A stretch of 64,000 nucleotides of DNA from Glycomyces salinus. GTDB taxonomy: Bacteria; Actinomycetota; Actinomycetes; Mycobacteriales; Micromonosporaceae. This document shows positions 50,971 to 59,909 of the stretch, one piece after another. The DNA is taken from positions 1 through 64,000 of the forward strand of contig NZ_JAELXW010000023.1 of the NCBI RefSeq assembly GCF_016428645.1, written 5' to 3'. How positions within the stretch are numbered: the stretch's first letter is position 1; each line of letters starts with the position of its first letter. The notes under the pieces were generated by a model, which did no database searches, was not told where the DNA came from, and saw nothing but the letters and a program-made list of their open reading frames with translations. Position numbers and translations under genes: made by a program.

Positions 50971-51933
50971 TCAGGAGATCGCGAGCGCGACCACCGTGGT
51001 CAGCACCAGCTGGGCCAGCGCCACCGGCACCAGGCCCTTCCAGCACAGCGCCTGGATCTGGTCGACCCGCAGCCGCGGCCAGGCCACGCGCAGCCAGATC
51101 ACCACCACCGACAGCGCGCCGGTCTTGAGCAGCGTCCACAGCCAGCCCAGCCACTCCGGTCCCGGGCCCTTCCAGCCTCCCAGGAACAGGACGCTGGTGA
51201 GCGCGGCGATCACGACGATCCCGGCGTACTCGGCCAGCAGCAGCAGCGCGAACCGCAGCCCCGTGTACTCGGTGAGGTACCCGAAGACCAGCTCGGAGTC
51301 GGCCACCGGCGCGTCGAACGGCGGGCGGCGGATCTCGGCGACCCCGGCGGTGAAGAACACCAGCGCCGCCGGCAGCTGCCACAGCAGCCACCACGGATTC
51401 CAGGCCTCGACGATCCCCTGGAGGTTCAGCGTCCCGGCCGCCACCGGGACCGAGGCCGCGGCCAGGACCAGCGGCAGCTCGTAGGCCATCAGCTGCGCGG
51501 CCCCGCGCAGCGCCCCCACGAGCGTGTACTTGTTGGCCGAGGCCCAGCCGGCCATGAGCACCGCCAGCACGCCGACGCCGACCAGCGCCAGCACCACGAA
51601 CAGGCCCATGTCCAGGCTCGATCCGACCAGGTCGCCGGGCCCGAGAGGAATGAACAAGAGCACCAGCAGGTAAGGCACGAGCGCGACGGCCGGGGCGAGC
51701 CTGAACACCGGCTTGTCGGCCGCGGCCGGAACCACGTCCTCCTTCTGCGCGAACTTGACGCCGTCGGCGATCAGCTGCGCCCAGCCGTGGAACCGCCCGG
51801 CGTGCATCGGGCCCAGGCGCCCCTGCATGTGGGCCATGAGCTTGTGCTCGGTCTGCCCGACCAGGAGCGGCAGCACCAGGAACGCGGCCATCACCCCGGC
51901 CAGGCGGAGCACGATCTCAAACACCATCGGCAT
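50971..51933 (-). CDS. nuoH: NADH-quinone oxidoreductase subunit H
   Basis: About 320 residues, eight-helix membrane subunit at the quinone site of complex I. LVGQTEHKLMAHMQGRLGPM, WAQLIADGVKFAQKEDVVPA and AEIRRPPFDAPVADSELVFGYLTEYTG are the signature cytoplasmic loops, kept with their acidic residues. ATG 51933 overlaps the nuoC stop (TGATG); ATG 51927 has better GAGG spacing. The 33-bp repeat copy supplies this GAGG. The remaining nuo genes do not follow; an unrelated convergent gene does. Confidence 0.92.
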   Translation of the reverse strand: MPMVFEIVLRLAGVMAAFLVLPLLVGQTEHKLMAHMQGRLGPMHAGRFHGWAQLIADGVKFAQKEDVVPAAADKPVFRLAPAVALVPYLLVLLFIPLGPGDLVGSSLDMGLFVVLALVGVGVLAVLMAGWASANKYTLVGALRGAAQLMAYELPLVLAAASVPVAAGTLNLQGIVEAWNPWWLLWQLPAALVFFTAGVAEIRRPPFDAPVADSELVFGYLTEYTGLRFALLLLAEYAGIVVIAALTSVLFLGGWKGPGPEWLGWLWTLLKTGALSVVVIWLRVAWPRLRVDQIQALCWKGLVPVALAQLVLTTVVALAIS

Positions 51934-52508
51934 CACCTCGGCGAGCTTGCGAGCTGTAAATCGGCACTGTCCATCCAGCCCTCGGGCACGCCCGGCGGAC
52001 GCTTGGGGGCGCGCTTGCGGGGTCCGGGGCGGCCGCCTCCGGGCTCCTTCTCGCCCGGCCAGGGCTTGACCACGCGGGAGGCCAGCACGAAGTCCTTGCG
52101 CAGCGGGTGCCCCTCGAACTCAGGCGGCAGCAGCAGCGGATCCAGGCCCGGATGCCCGGTGAAGCCGACGCCGAACATCTCGTGGGTCTCGCGCTCGTGC
52201 CAGGCCGCGCCCGGGTAGAGATCGGTGACCGACGGCAGCGGCCCCGAAGCGTGCGTCTTGAGCAGGACCCCGCGCCGCTCGGCGATCGACCACAGGTGGG
52301 CGACGATCCGCATGCCCCGACCGTCGGCGATGGCGCTCTCGTCGACCGCCGAGAGCCAGTCGAAGAAGTCGCACCCGAGCCGGTCGCGGCAGGCCCGGAC
52401 GCTCTCGTGCCAGCGCTCCGCCGGGACCTCGGCGACCGCCCGCGCCGCGTCCGCGGCGGCCTCGGCTCCGAGCGCGGCCCCGACCCGCTCCAGCCAGTCC
52501 TCAGCCAT
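51933..52508 (-). CDS. nuoC: NADH-quinone oxidoreductase subunit C
   Basis: 191 residues, the 30-kDa hydrophilic arm subunit. [20 protein letters not shown] and [20 protein letters not shown] with [15 protein letters not shown] are the family signatures. The C-terminal 45 residues are Pro/Arg/Lys-rich ([20 protein letters not shown]) and end in repeat-encoded LQLASSPR. Start ATG overlaps the nuoB end by 8 bp. Confidence 0.92.
   Translation of the reverse strand: MAEDWLERVGAALGAEAAADAARAVAEVPAERWHESVRACRDRLGCDFFDWLSAVDESAIADGRGMRIVAHLWSIAERRGVLLKTHASGPLPSVTDLYPGAAWHERETHEMFGVGFTGHPGLDPLLLPPEFEGHPLRKDFVLASRVVKPWPGEKEPGGGRPGPRKRAPKRPPGVPEGWMDSADLQLASSPR
51934..51966. repeat. Single copy of the 33-bp repeat at the nuoC-nuoH junction
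   Basis: Shares GGCGAGCTTGCGAGCTGTAA plus ATCGGCA with the copies at cydA-cydB and fmdB. On the reverse strand it encodes the last codons of nuoC (DLQLASSPR, stop) and the GAGG preceding nuoH. Confidence 0.75.
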
Positions 52509-53040
52509 CGCGCCTCCGCAGCGGCGCCCGCAGGCTCGCCGCGCTCCGCCGCCCCAGCGGCTCGTCGCCGATCTTGCGCTGCAGCTCGGTGATGCCGTAC
52601 AGCAGCGCCTCGGGCCGGGGCGGGCAGCCGGGGACGTACACGTCGACCGGGATGATCTGGTCGACGCCCTTGGTGACGCAGTAGGAGTCCCAGTAGGGCC
52701 CGCCCGAGTTCGAGCAGGCCCCGAAGGAGATGACGTACTTCGGTTCGGGCATCTGGTCGTAGAGCCGCTTGATCGCCGGGGCCATCTTGTCGGTGACCGT
52801 GCCCGAGACGACCATCAGGTCGGACTGGCGCGGCGAGTGCGCGAAGGGGATGACGCCGAGCCGGATGAAGTCGTGGCGGCTCATCGAGGCGGCGATGAAC
52901 TCGATGGCGCAGCAGGCCAACCCGAAGTTGAACACCCACAGCGAATAGCGTCGCCCCCAGTTGAGGATGAACCGGATCGGCTCCCCGAGCACCCCGGCTC
53001 CCTCCCCGCCCTTGGACGGGAACGGCAGTTTCACCGCCAC
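52501..53040 (-). CDS. nuoB: NADH-quinone oxidoreductase subunit B
   Basis: 179 residues, carries iron-sulfur cluster N2, the last electron donor to quinone. Cluster ligands are [15 protein letters not shown] (two Cys), [16 protein letters not shown] and [18 protein letters not shown] 53040 has AAGGGGG upstream; the much longer open frame is not used. Overlaps nuoA by 10 bp and nuoC by 8 bp. Confidence 0.95.
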   Translation of the reverse strand: MAVKLPFPSKGGEGAGVLGEPIRFILNWGRRYSLWVFNFGLACCAIEFIAASMSRHDFIRLGVIPFAHSPRQSDLMVVSGTVTDKMAPAIKRLYDQMPEPKYVISFGACSNSGGPYWDSYCVTKGVDQIIPVDVYVPGCPPRPEALLYGITELQRKIGDEPLGRRSAASLRAPLRRRDG

Positions 53041-53399
53041 TTCAATACCCCCTTCCGCCAGGCGTAGGCCAGGCCCAGCGCCAGGACGCCGACGAACACG
53101 CCCATCTCGGCCGCCGCGGCGGCGCCGAAGGAGGCGAACACGGCCGCCCACGGGAACAGGAACAGCGCCTCGACCGCGAACAGCACGAACAGGAACGCGT
53201 AGACGTAGTAGCGGATCTGGACCTGCGCCCAGTCCCCGCCGACCGGGTCGACCCCGCACTCGTAGGTCATCGACTTCGCCGCTGAAGGTGCACTGGGCCG
53301 CAGCGCCCGGTTCGCGAGCATCGCGAACGCCACGAACGCGAATCCGGCCAGCAACAGCACCCCGAAGACGGCGTAGTCGCCGAGTAGGGATGAGCTCAT
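53031..53399 (-). CDS. nuoA: NADH-quinone oxidoreductase subunit A
   Basis: 122 residues, three-helix membrane subunit. [40 protein letters not shown] (conserved Cys loop) and [20 protein letters not shown] with the membrane Glu are typical. ATG 53399 starts the ABC-H cluster; a reverse TATGGT sits a few bases upstream as a possible -10, so the leader would be very short. Confidence 0.93.
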   Translation of the reverse strand: MSSSLLGDYAVFGVLLLAGFAFVAFAMLANRALRPSAPSAAKSMTYECGVDPVGGDWAQVQIRYYVYAFLFVLFAVEALFLFPWAAVFASFGAAAAAEMGVFVGVLALGLAYAWRKGVLKWR

Positions 53400-53799
53400 G
53401 GTCACACCATAGTGCGCGGCCGTCCCGGAAGGAAGCTCCGCGCCTCCGGATCGTCGAGCGGCAAAGAAATACCCGCGGCCCGCAACCGCGCGCCGCGCCG
53501 ATGCGTGTAGGTGTTCGAAGAGGAACGCAGCCGAAGTCCGCGCGAGCGGAACGAGGCCCCTGAACGCTGAGAGTGAACCGCCCATGACCGTCGCCAGCGC
53601 ACCGACGCAGCGCCGCGGCCGGCCCCTGCCCGCCGCGCCGCGCCCGCGACCCTGCGCGCATCGCGATCACGCGGCGGCCGCACGTGAGACGACCCCGCCT
53701 CCGCCCCGCCCCGGAGACAACGCGACAATAGGGGCCGCCGGGTTCGCCCGATCGGCGCCGGAAGCTGCCCTTATCCCCCCTACCTGTGCTGGAGCGGAT
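53400..53799. other. 400-bp gap between nuoA and the ECF sigma gene
   Basis: Divergent promoter region. A forward frame from 53584 continues into the sigma gene, but its first 70 codons are Pro/Arg/Ala low complexity and are probably not translated. No RNA gene or clear operator is seen. Confidence 0.3.
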
Positions 53800-54408
53800 G
53801 TGCGAACGGAGGCGGACTTCACCGACCTCTATGAGAGTCACTTCTCAGAACTCGCTGCGCAGATCTGCGCCTACCTCGGCGACGCCACCGAATCCCAGGA
53901 CCTCGTCCAGGAGGCCTTCCTACGGGCCTGGCAGCGCTGGGACAAGGTCGGCGGCTACGAGGAGCCGGTCGCCTGGGTCCGCCGCGTCGCCTGGAACCTG
54001 GCCACCAGCCGCCACCGCCGCAACCAGGTGGTGCGCAAGTTCCTCCAGAAGTCTGGCCCGCCCGAGAACGCCCCCGCCGCCTCCCCCGACCACGTGGCCC
54101 TGGTCGACGCGCTCCAGAAGGTCCCGGCCAAGCGCCGCAAGGCCCTGGTGCTGCACTACATGGCCGACCTGTCGATCGCCTCGATCGCGCAGGCCACCGG
54201 CGCCCGCGAGGGCACCGTCAAGTCCTGGCTCCACCGGGGCCGCAAGGAACTGGCCGCGCTGCTCACCGACGACTCCGAGGCCGAGAACCGGACCGAGGCC
54301 GACGACCCCGACACCATGCCGATCCGGCTGCGCCCGCGCCGGACCCGCGGCACCGCGAAGGTCCCCGCGCCCGGGGACCGCGCATCGGTGAAGGAGGACC
54401 GCCGATGA
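53800..54408 (+). CDS. ECF-type RNA polymerase sigma factor (SigE-family-like)
   Basis: About 202 residues. Region 2: [20 protein letters not shown], then [20 protein letters not shown], then [16 protein letters not shown]. Region 4: [40 protein letters not shown] and [12 protein letters not shown] 53800 follows GGAGC. The tail after region 4 (about 45 residues, Arg/Pro-rich) is unusual. The next gene overlaps as ATGA and encodes a membrane protein, the position expected for an anti-sigma factor. Confidence 0.85.
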   Translation: MRTEADFTDLYESHFSELAAQICAYLGDATESQDLVQEAFLRAWQRWDKVGGYEEPVAWVRRVAWNLATSRHRRNQVVRKFLQKSGPPENAPAASPDHVALVDALQKVPAKRRKALVLHYMADLSIASIAQATGAREGTVKSWLHRGRKELAALLTDDSEAENRTEADDPDTMPIRLRPRRTRGTAKVPAPGDRASVKEDRR

Positions 54409-55286
54409 ACACCGAATACCGCGGCGACGACCCCGCCGAGACCGGCGACGAGCCGATCCGGTCCGCCTTCGACGCCTACCGGGCCGAAGCGCCGGCGAAC
54501 TTCCCGCCCGGGTCGGTCGACGACCTGCTCATGTCCGGTCCGGCCAAGCTGCGCCGCCGCCGCATCGTCTCCATGGCCGCGGTCGTCGGCGCCTGCACCG
54601 CCCTCACCGCCGGCGGCTTCGCCGTCGCCCAGACCCTCGGTTCGATCCCCAAGCAGACCGCCCAGGAGGAGCCGCCGGCCGCCTCCCAGGGCACCGTCGA
54701 GGCCACCGACGACGAGCCCGAACTGGGCGACCCGTTCAGCCCCGAGGTCAGCGAGGAGACCGACGAGGGCACCGACGACGAAACCGGCGACCAGGTCGAG
54801 ACCACCATCGTCCTGGACGAATGGGGCGAGGACTGCGAAGGCGGCGAATACCTCCTGGACTTCTCGACCTGGGAGTTCGGCGAGGACACCGAGTGGACCG
54901 TCCGGCAGAGCGTCGTCGCCGACGTCTCCGGCGGCGAGGCCCGGGAAGCCGTGCTCGCCCTCACCTGCGGCGAGCGGACGGCCGTGGCCGTCTTCAGCCC
55001 CGACGGCAACGCCCTGGAGCACCTGGGCTGGGTGTGGCGGCAGCCAGACGAGTCACAGGAGCTGTCCGAGATCGAGGACGTCGACGACGGGGTGATTACA
55101 CTCCAGGGGCTCGGCGAGGCCTCCGAGACCTGGACGGCGCGCTATGAGTGGGACGGCGCGGCCTTCGTCGAGATCGACGACGAGCCGACGTCCGACCCGA
55201 GTCCGTCCGAGGAAACGGACACCCCCGATACGGACGAGACTCAGACTCCCTCGACCGACAGCACGAACGAGTCGCCCGAGTCCTGA
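54405..55286 (+). CDS. Membrane-anchored, very acidic partner of the ECF sigma factor
   Basis: 293 residues. Cytoplasmic N-terminus of about 65 residues (SAFDAYRAEAPANFPPGSVD, then KLRRRRI), one TM helix (VSMAAVVGACTALTAGGFAVA), then a secreted part rich in Glu, Asp and Thr. The middle (about residues 140-250) has a compact domain with two or more Cys (EDCEGGEYLLDFSTWEF; ALTCGERTAVAVF). The tail is SDPSPSEETDTPDTDETQTP. The H-x3-C-x2-C zinc motif of classical anti-sigma factors is absent. An anti-sigma or co-sensor role is inferred from the 4-bp overlap and topology only. Confidence 0.75.
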   Translation: MNTEYRGDDPAETGDEPIRSAFDAYRAEAPANFPPGSVDDLLMSGPAKLRRRRIVSMAAVVGACTALTAGGFAVAQTLGSIPKQTAQEEPPAASQGTVEATDDEPELGDPFSPEVSEETDEGTDDETGDQVETTIVLDEWGEDCEGGEYLLDFSTWEFGEDTEWTVRQSVVADVSGGEAREAVLALTCGERTAVAVFSPDGNALEHLGWVWRQPDESQELSEIEDVDDGVITLQGLGEASETWTARYEWDGAAFVEIDDEPTSDPSPSEETDTPDTDETQTPSTDSTNESPES

Positions 55287-55370
55287 GCGGACCCCGAGAG
55301 CCTCGCGATCCCGCATAATGTGACCAGCGATACACGAGGGTGTCACCCGTATCGCCCAGTGGACGCACCG

Positions 55371-55401
55371 TTGGCAACCGGACGCGCCTCCCGCGTAGCA
55401 T
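55371..55401 (+). promoter_or_regulatory. Probable promoter of korAB
   Basis: TTGGCA (55371-55376) and TAGCAT (55396-55401) with 19-bp spacing, about 95 bp before the korA start. Spacing is a little long. Confidence 0.35.
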
Positions 55402-55495
55402 CGCAAGTGAAGAACACATGGCGGAGCAGGCTCCGGCATCCCGAACACACACCGCCAGCACACCCGTGCTCGTAAACCCGCATGAGGAGAACTAG

Positions 55496-57352
55496 GTGAA
55501 TACCGTCCGGCAGCTCGACCGGGTCGTCATCCGCTTCGCAGGGGACTCCGGCGACGGGATGCAACTCACCGGCGACAGATTCACGGCGGAGACCGCCAAG
55601 CTCGGCAACGACCTGTCCACCCTGCCCAACTACCCTGCCGAGATCCGCGCCCCCGCCGGCACCCTCCCCGGCGTCTCGAGCTTCCAGATCCACTTCGCCG
55701 ACTCCGACATCCTCACCCCCGGCGACGAGCCCGAGGTCCTGGTCGCGATGAACCCGGCCGCCCTCAAGGCCAACCTGCGCGACCTCAAGTCCAGCGGCGT
55801 CATCATCGTCAACACCGACGAGTTCACCAAGCGCAACCTCTCCAAGGTCGGCTACGCCGCCAACCCCCTCGAAGACGGCTCCCTCGACGACTACCAGGTC
55901 ATCGAGGTCCCGCTGACCAGCCTGACCATCGGCGCGCTCGAAGAGTACGAGATCGGCAAGAAGGACGCGGCCCGCTCCAAGAACATGTTCGCCCTCGGCG
56001 TGCTGTCCTGGATGTACTCGCGGTCGACCGAGGTCACCGAGGACTTCCTGCGCAAGAAGTTCGCGAAGAAGCCCGAGATCGCCGAGGCCAACATCGCCGC
56101 GCTCCGGTCCGGCTGGAACTACGGCGAGACCGCCGAGTCCTTCGCCGTCCAGTACGAGATCCCCCCGGCGACGCTCCCGGCCGGCACCTACCGGAACATC
56201 ACCGGCAACACCGCCCTGGCCTGGGGCGTCATCGCCGCCGGCGTCGCCTCCGACCTGCCGGTGTTCCTGGGCGCCTACCCGATCACCCCGGCCAGCGACA
56301 TCCTCCACGAACTGAGCAGGCACAAGAAGTTCGGCGTCACCACCATGCAGGCCGAGGACGAGATCGCCGCCGCCGGCGCCGCCCTCGGCGCCTCCTACGG
56401 CGGAGCGCTCGGCATCACCACCTCCTCGGGCCCGGGAGTCGCGCTCAAGTCCGAGACGATCTCGCTGGGCGTCTCCCTCGAACTGCCGCTGATCGTCATC
56501 GACGTCCAGCGCGCCGGCCCGAGCACCGGCATGCCCACCAAGACCGAGCAGGCCGACCTGCTGATGGCCATGTTCGGCCGCCACGGCGAGGCCCCGATCG
56601 CCGTGCTCGCCCCGCAGTCCCCTTCGGACTGCTTCGACGCGATGCTCGAGGCCGCCCGCATGGCCCTGCGCTACCGCACGCCGGTCATGCTCCTGTCCGA
56701 CGGCTACATCGCCAACGGCGCCGAGCCGTGGCGCCTGCCCGACATGGAGTCCCTGCCGGACCTGTCGGTCGACTTCGCCACCGAGCCGAACGCGACCGAC
56801 GACGCCGGCGAACCGGCCTTCCTGCCGTTCCTGCGCGACCCCGACACGCTCGCCCGGCCTTGGGCCGTGCCCGGCACGCCCGGCCTCCAGCACCGCATCG
56901 GCGGCATCGAGAAGGCCGACAAGACCGGCGACATCTCCTACGACCCGGCCAACCACGACCACATGGTGCGCACCCGCGCCGCCAAGATCGCCGGCATCCC
57001 GGTCCCCGACCTGGAGGTCGACGATCCGGACGGCGACGGGGAGATCCTCGTGCTCGGCTGGGGCTCCACCTGGGGCCCGATCGGCGCGGCCGTCCGCGGC
57101 CTGCGCGAACGGGGCATCACCATCGCCCGCGCCCACCTGCGCTACCTCAACCCGATGCCCGCCAACCTCGGCGAGGTCCTGGACCGGTACGACAAGGTCG
57201 TGGTCCCCGAGATGAACCTGGGGCAGCTGGCGCTGCTGCTGCGCGGCTCCTTCCCCGGCACCGACGTCGTCGGGTACAACAAGGTGCGCGGCCTGCCGTT
57301 CACCTCCACCGAACTGCAGGACGCCCTCGAGGAGGTCATTAAGAATGGCTGA
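55496..57352 (+). CDS. korA: 2-oxoglutarate:ferredoxin oxidoreductase, fused gamma-alpha subunit
   Basis: 618 residues. The first 190 residues are the gamma domain (VIRFAGDSGDGMQLTGDRFT; RAPAGTLPGVSSFQIHFADS). The alpha domain follows (ITGNTALAWGVIAAGVASDL; GAYPITPASDILHELSR; STGMPTKTEQADLL). With KorB it oxidatively decarboxylates 2-oxoglutarate to succinyl-CoA using ferredoxin, an oxygen-tolerant route known from mycobacteria. GTG 55496 has GAGGAG upstream. The end overlaps korB by 8 bp. Confidence 0.93.
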   Translation: MNTVRQLDRVVIRFAGDSGDGMQLTGDRFTAETAKLGNDLSTLPNYPAEIRAPAGTLPGVSSFQIHFADSDILTPGDEPEVLVAMNPAALKANLRDLKSSGVIIVNTDEFTKRNLSKVGYAANPLEDGSLDDYQVIEVPLTSLTIGALEEYEIGKKDAARSKNMFALGVLSWMYSRSTEVTEDFLRKKFAKKPEIAEANIAALRSGWNYGETAESFAVQYEIPPATLPAGTYRNITGNTALAWGVIAAGVASDLPVFLGAYPITPASDILHELSRHKKFGVTTMQAEDEIAAAGAALGASYGGALGITTSSGPGVALKSETISLGVSLELPLIVIDVQRAGPSTGMPTKTEQADLLMAMFGRHGEAPIAVLAPQSPSDCFDAMLEAARMALRYRTPVMLLSDGYIANGAEPWRLPDMESLPDLSVDFATEPNATDDAGEPAFLPFLRDPDTLARPWAVPGTPGLQHRIGGIEKADKTGDISYDPANHDHMVRTRAAKIAGIPVPDLEVDDPDGDGEILVLGWGSTWGPIGAAVRGLRERGITIARAHLRYLNPMPANLGEVLDRYDKVVVPEMNLGQLALLLRGSFPGTDVVGYNKVRGLPFTSTELQDALEEVIKNG

Positions 57353-58379
57353 CGCAGTCAAGCTGGACGCCCCCAAGCTCAAGGCCAGGGACTTCAAGTC
57401 CGACCAAGAGGTCCGATGGTGCCCCGGCTGCGGCGACTACGCGATCCTGGCGGCGGTCCAGTCGTTCCTGCCCGAGCTCGGACTCGAGCGCGAGAAGATC
57501 GCGTTCGTCTCCGGCATCGGCTGCTCCTCGCGCTTCCCGTACTACCTCAACACCTACGGGATGCACTCGATCCACGGCCGCGCCCCGGCGATCGCCACCG
57601 GCCTGGCCACCAGCCGCCCCGACCTGTCGGTGTGGGTCGTCACCGGCGACGGCGACGCGCTCTCCATCGGCGGCAACCACCTGATCCACGCGCTGCGCCG
57701 CAACGTGAACCTGAAGATCCTGCTGTTCAACAACCGGATCTACGGGCTCACCAAGGGCCAGTACTCGCCTACCTCGGAGCCGGGCAAGCTCACCAAGTCC
57801 AGCCCCGTCGGCTCGGTCGACGCCCCGTTCAACCCGCTGTCGCTGGCGCTGGGCTCGGAGGCGACGTTCGTCGCCCGCACCCTCGACTCCGACCGCGCCC
57901 ACCTGCAGCAGGTGCTGCGCGCGGCCGCCGAGCACGAGGGCAGCGCGTTCGTCGAGATCTACCAGAACTGCCCGATCTTCAACGACGACGCGTTCGAGGT
58001 GCTCAAGAGCCCTGACACGCGCGAGGCGGCACTGATCCGCCTCGAGGACGGCGAGCCGATCCGGTTCGGCGCCGACGGCGGCGAGCGCGTCGTGGTCCAG
58101 TCCGGCTACGGCCTGGAAGTCAAGGACGCCGCCGAGGTCGACGCGGCCGACGTGGTCGTCCACAAGGAGTCGGTCGACGACCCGGCCTACGCGTTCGCGC
58201 TGACCCGCCTCTCGGGCACCGAACTCGACCACACGCCGATCGGCGTGTTCCGCAACGTCAAGAAGCCGACCTACGACGCCCAGGTCCGCACCCAGGTCGA
58301 ACACGCCACCGCCGGCGTCGACCGCAAGGAGGCCCTCGAACGCCTCCTGGGCTCCGGAGACACCTGGACGGTCCTCTAA
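57345..58379 (+). CDS. korB: 2-oxoglutarate:ferredoxin oxidoreductase, beta subunit
   Basis: 344 residues, thiamine-diphosphate subunit. VRWCPGCGDYAILAAVQSFL and GIGCSSRFPYYLNTYGMHSIHGRA position the substrate and a 4Fe-4S cluster with Cys pairs. VVTGDGDALSIGGNHLIHAL with LLFNNRIYGLTKGQYSPTSE is the ThDP-Mg site. GAGGAGG within the end of korA serves as its ribosome site. A bulged hairpin follows the stop. Confidence 0.94.
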   Translation: MADAVKLDAPKLKARDFKSDQEVRWCPGCGDYAILAAVQSFLPELGLEREKIAFVSGIGCSSRFPYYLNTYGMHSIHGRAPAIATGLATSRPDLSVWVVTGDGDALSIGGNHLIHALRRNVNLKILLFNNRIYGLTKGQYSPTSEPGKLTKSSPVGSVDAPFNPLSLALGSEATFVARTLDSDRAHLQQVLRAAAEHEGSAFVEIYQNCPIFNDDAFEVLKSPDTREAALIRLEDGEPIRFGADGGERVVVQSGYGLEVKDAAEVDAADVVVHKESVDDPAYAFALTRLSGTELDHTPIGVFRNVKKPTYDAQVRTQVEHATAGVDRKEALERLLGSGDTWTVL

Positions 58380-58383
58380 GAGC

Positions 58384-58411
58384 GGCCCGGGGCCCCGAGT
58401 TCGGGGCCGGG
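58384..58411 (+). terminator. korAB terminator-like hairpin
   Basis: GCCCGGGGCCCC (58384-58395) pairs with GGGGCCGGGC (58402-58411) with a 2-nt bulge and loop GAGTTC, a few bases after the korB stop. Confidence 0.5.
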
Positions 58412-58604
58412 CGACTCCGACCGGGGAGGGGCGCACGGATCGCGCACGGGTCTGGCACGGGCCGATTCGTGCGCGGTCAGCACTTGGAGGAACGACTCAA
58501 ATACGCTGGTCAGACCCTTGGAATAGGCGTGGTCCGATCGTGCGGGCCGGTTCGGATGCCCTAATCTGTGCCGATCACCCACCCCCGAACCTCAGGAGTC
58601 GACG

Positions 58605-59843
58605 TTGCTTCGGCATATTGATCGGTCCCGATCCAGTAGAAAAGCCCGCGCGTTCGGCCTCGCCGCCCTGTCCGCGATCGTGCTCGGCGCGCTCGCCGCG
58701 GTGCCGCTCACCGCGCACGGCGACGACACCGAACCCGCATCGGATTCGAGCGTCGGCGAGATCAACGAATTCGTGCTCAGTCCCGAGTCCTCGACCGTGC
58801 TGGCGCTCCCCGACGCACCGGACGCGGACTCGGAAGTGACGCTCACCCTCAACGCGCGCTGGGCGTGGAGGTCCACGAACATCTCGGTCTGCGCGGGCGC
58901 GACGCTCACCGACGAGTGCAAGTCGAACGTCGTCCTGACCACCCCGGTCCAGGACGAGGCGACGACCACGTTCACCCTGCCCCTGCCGGCCGAGGCCGAT
59001 GGCTCGATCACCGTCTACAACGATAGGGCGAGCGTCCGCATCAGCGGCACCGTGGACGGATACGCCGACACCGCCCCGGAGCCGGGTCCGCCCGGCGAAC
59101 CGCCGCGGGTCGGCGTGCCCGAGGGCACGGAACTCACCGTCCACGAGGGCGACCTGGTGATCACCGAGCCCGGCACCGTCATCGACGCGATGGACATCCG
59201 CGGCCTAGTCAAGATCAAGGCCGACGACGTGACCATCAAACGGTCGATCATCAGCGGACGCCCCCTCGACGGCAACTTCGCCCTGATCACCAACGACCTC
59301 GGCGAGTACTCGTTCACGCTGGAGGACAGCGAGCTTCGCCCGAGCGACCCGAGCCGGTGGATCAACGGCATCACCGGGTCGAACTTCACGGTGCTGCGCA
59401 CCGAGATCGCGGACGTGGTCGACCAGATCCACATCGTCGGCGGGGACGTGCGGGTCGAGGATTCCTGGCTGCACGACAACCTGTACTACGAGGGGGTGCA
59501 CTCGGACAACGTCCAGATCCAGGGCGGCTCGAACATGGTCTTCCGGGGCAACTGGATCGAAGACGCCCCGAACGCGGCGGTCATATCCACGCAGGACCGC
59601 GACCAGGTCACCGACGTCACCTTCGAGGACAACCGGATCGACGGCGGCTCCTGCTCGGTCAACATCACCATGAACCACAACCGGGACCGGCCCACGACCG
59701 GCTTCAACCTGTCCGGCAACGTCTTCGGCACCGGCCAGGAGATCGACCGGTGCGCGATCATCGCGCCGCCGGAGATCGAGGTCGGCAACGAGGACAACCG
59801 ATTCGTCGACGGCGAAGAGGTCCGCATCACCCCCGGCGCCTGA
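58605..59843 (+). CDS. Secreted right-handed beta-helix protein
   Basis: 412 residues. Signal peptide with SRKARAFGLAALSAIVLGAL, ending near AVPLTAHGDD. About 120 residues of a possible beta-sandwich with two Cys (ISVCAGATLTDECKS) follow, then a parallel beta-helix from about residue 185 (TVIDAMDIRGLVKIKADDVT; FTVLRTEIADVVDQIHIVGG; NMVFRGNWIEDAPNAAVIST). Such folds often bind or cleave acidic polysaccharides; no catalytic set is identified. TTG start with AGGAG 9 nt upstream. It ends facing betT across a shared terminator. Confidence 0.75.
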   Translation: MLRHIDRSRSSRKARAFGLAALSAIVLGALAAVPLTAHGDDTEPASDSSVGEINEFVLSPESSTVLALPDAPDADSEVTLTLNARWAWRSTNISVCAGATLTDECKSNVVLTTPVQDEATTTFTLPLPAEADGSITVYNDRASVRISGTVDGYADTAPEPGPPGEPPRVGVPEGTELTVHEGDLVITEPGTVIDAMDIRGLVKIKADDVTIKRSIISGRPLDGNFALITNDLGEYSFTLEDSELRPSDPSRWINGITGSNFTVLRTEIADVVDQIHIVGGDVRVEDSWLHDNLYYEGVHSDNVQIQGGSNMVFRGNWIEDAPNAAVISTQDRDQVTDVTFEDNRIDGGSCSVNITMNHNRDRPTTGFNLSGNVFGTGQEIDRCAIIAPPEIEVGNEDNRFVDGEEVRITPGA

Positions 59844-59853
59844 GGCACCGGTC

Positions 59854-59903
59854 GCGGCCCGCGACCCGGAGGCGGATGAGCCTGCTTCCGGGTCGCGGGC
59901 CGC
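59854..59903. terminator. Bidirectional terminator between the beta-helix gene and betT
   Basis: GCGGCCCGCGACCCGGA (59854-59870) is perfectly complementary to 59887-59903; the 16-nt loop completes it. It lies 11 bp after one stop codon and 7 bp after the convergent one. Confidence 0.8.
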
Positions 59904-59909
59904 GGTCTG

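Noticed and set aside
53584-53799. N-terminal extension of the ECF sigma factor from ATG 53584
   Set aside because: Seventy residues of Pro/Arg/Ala low complexity without family counterpart; GTG 53800 with GGAGC starts just before region 2.
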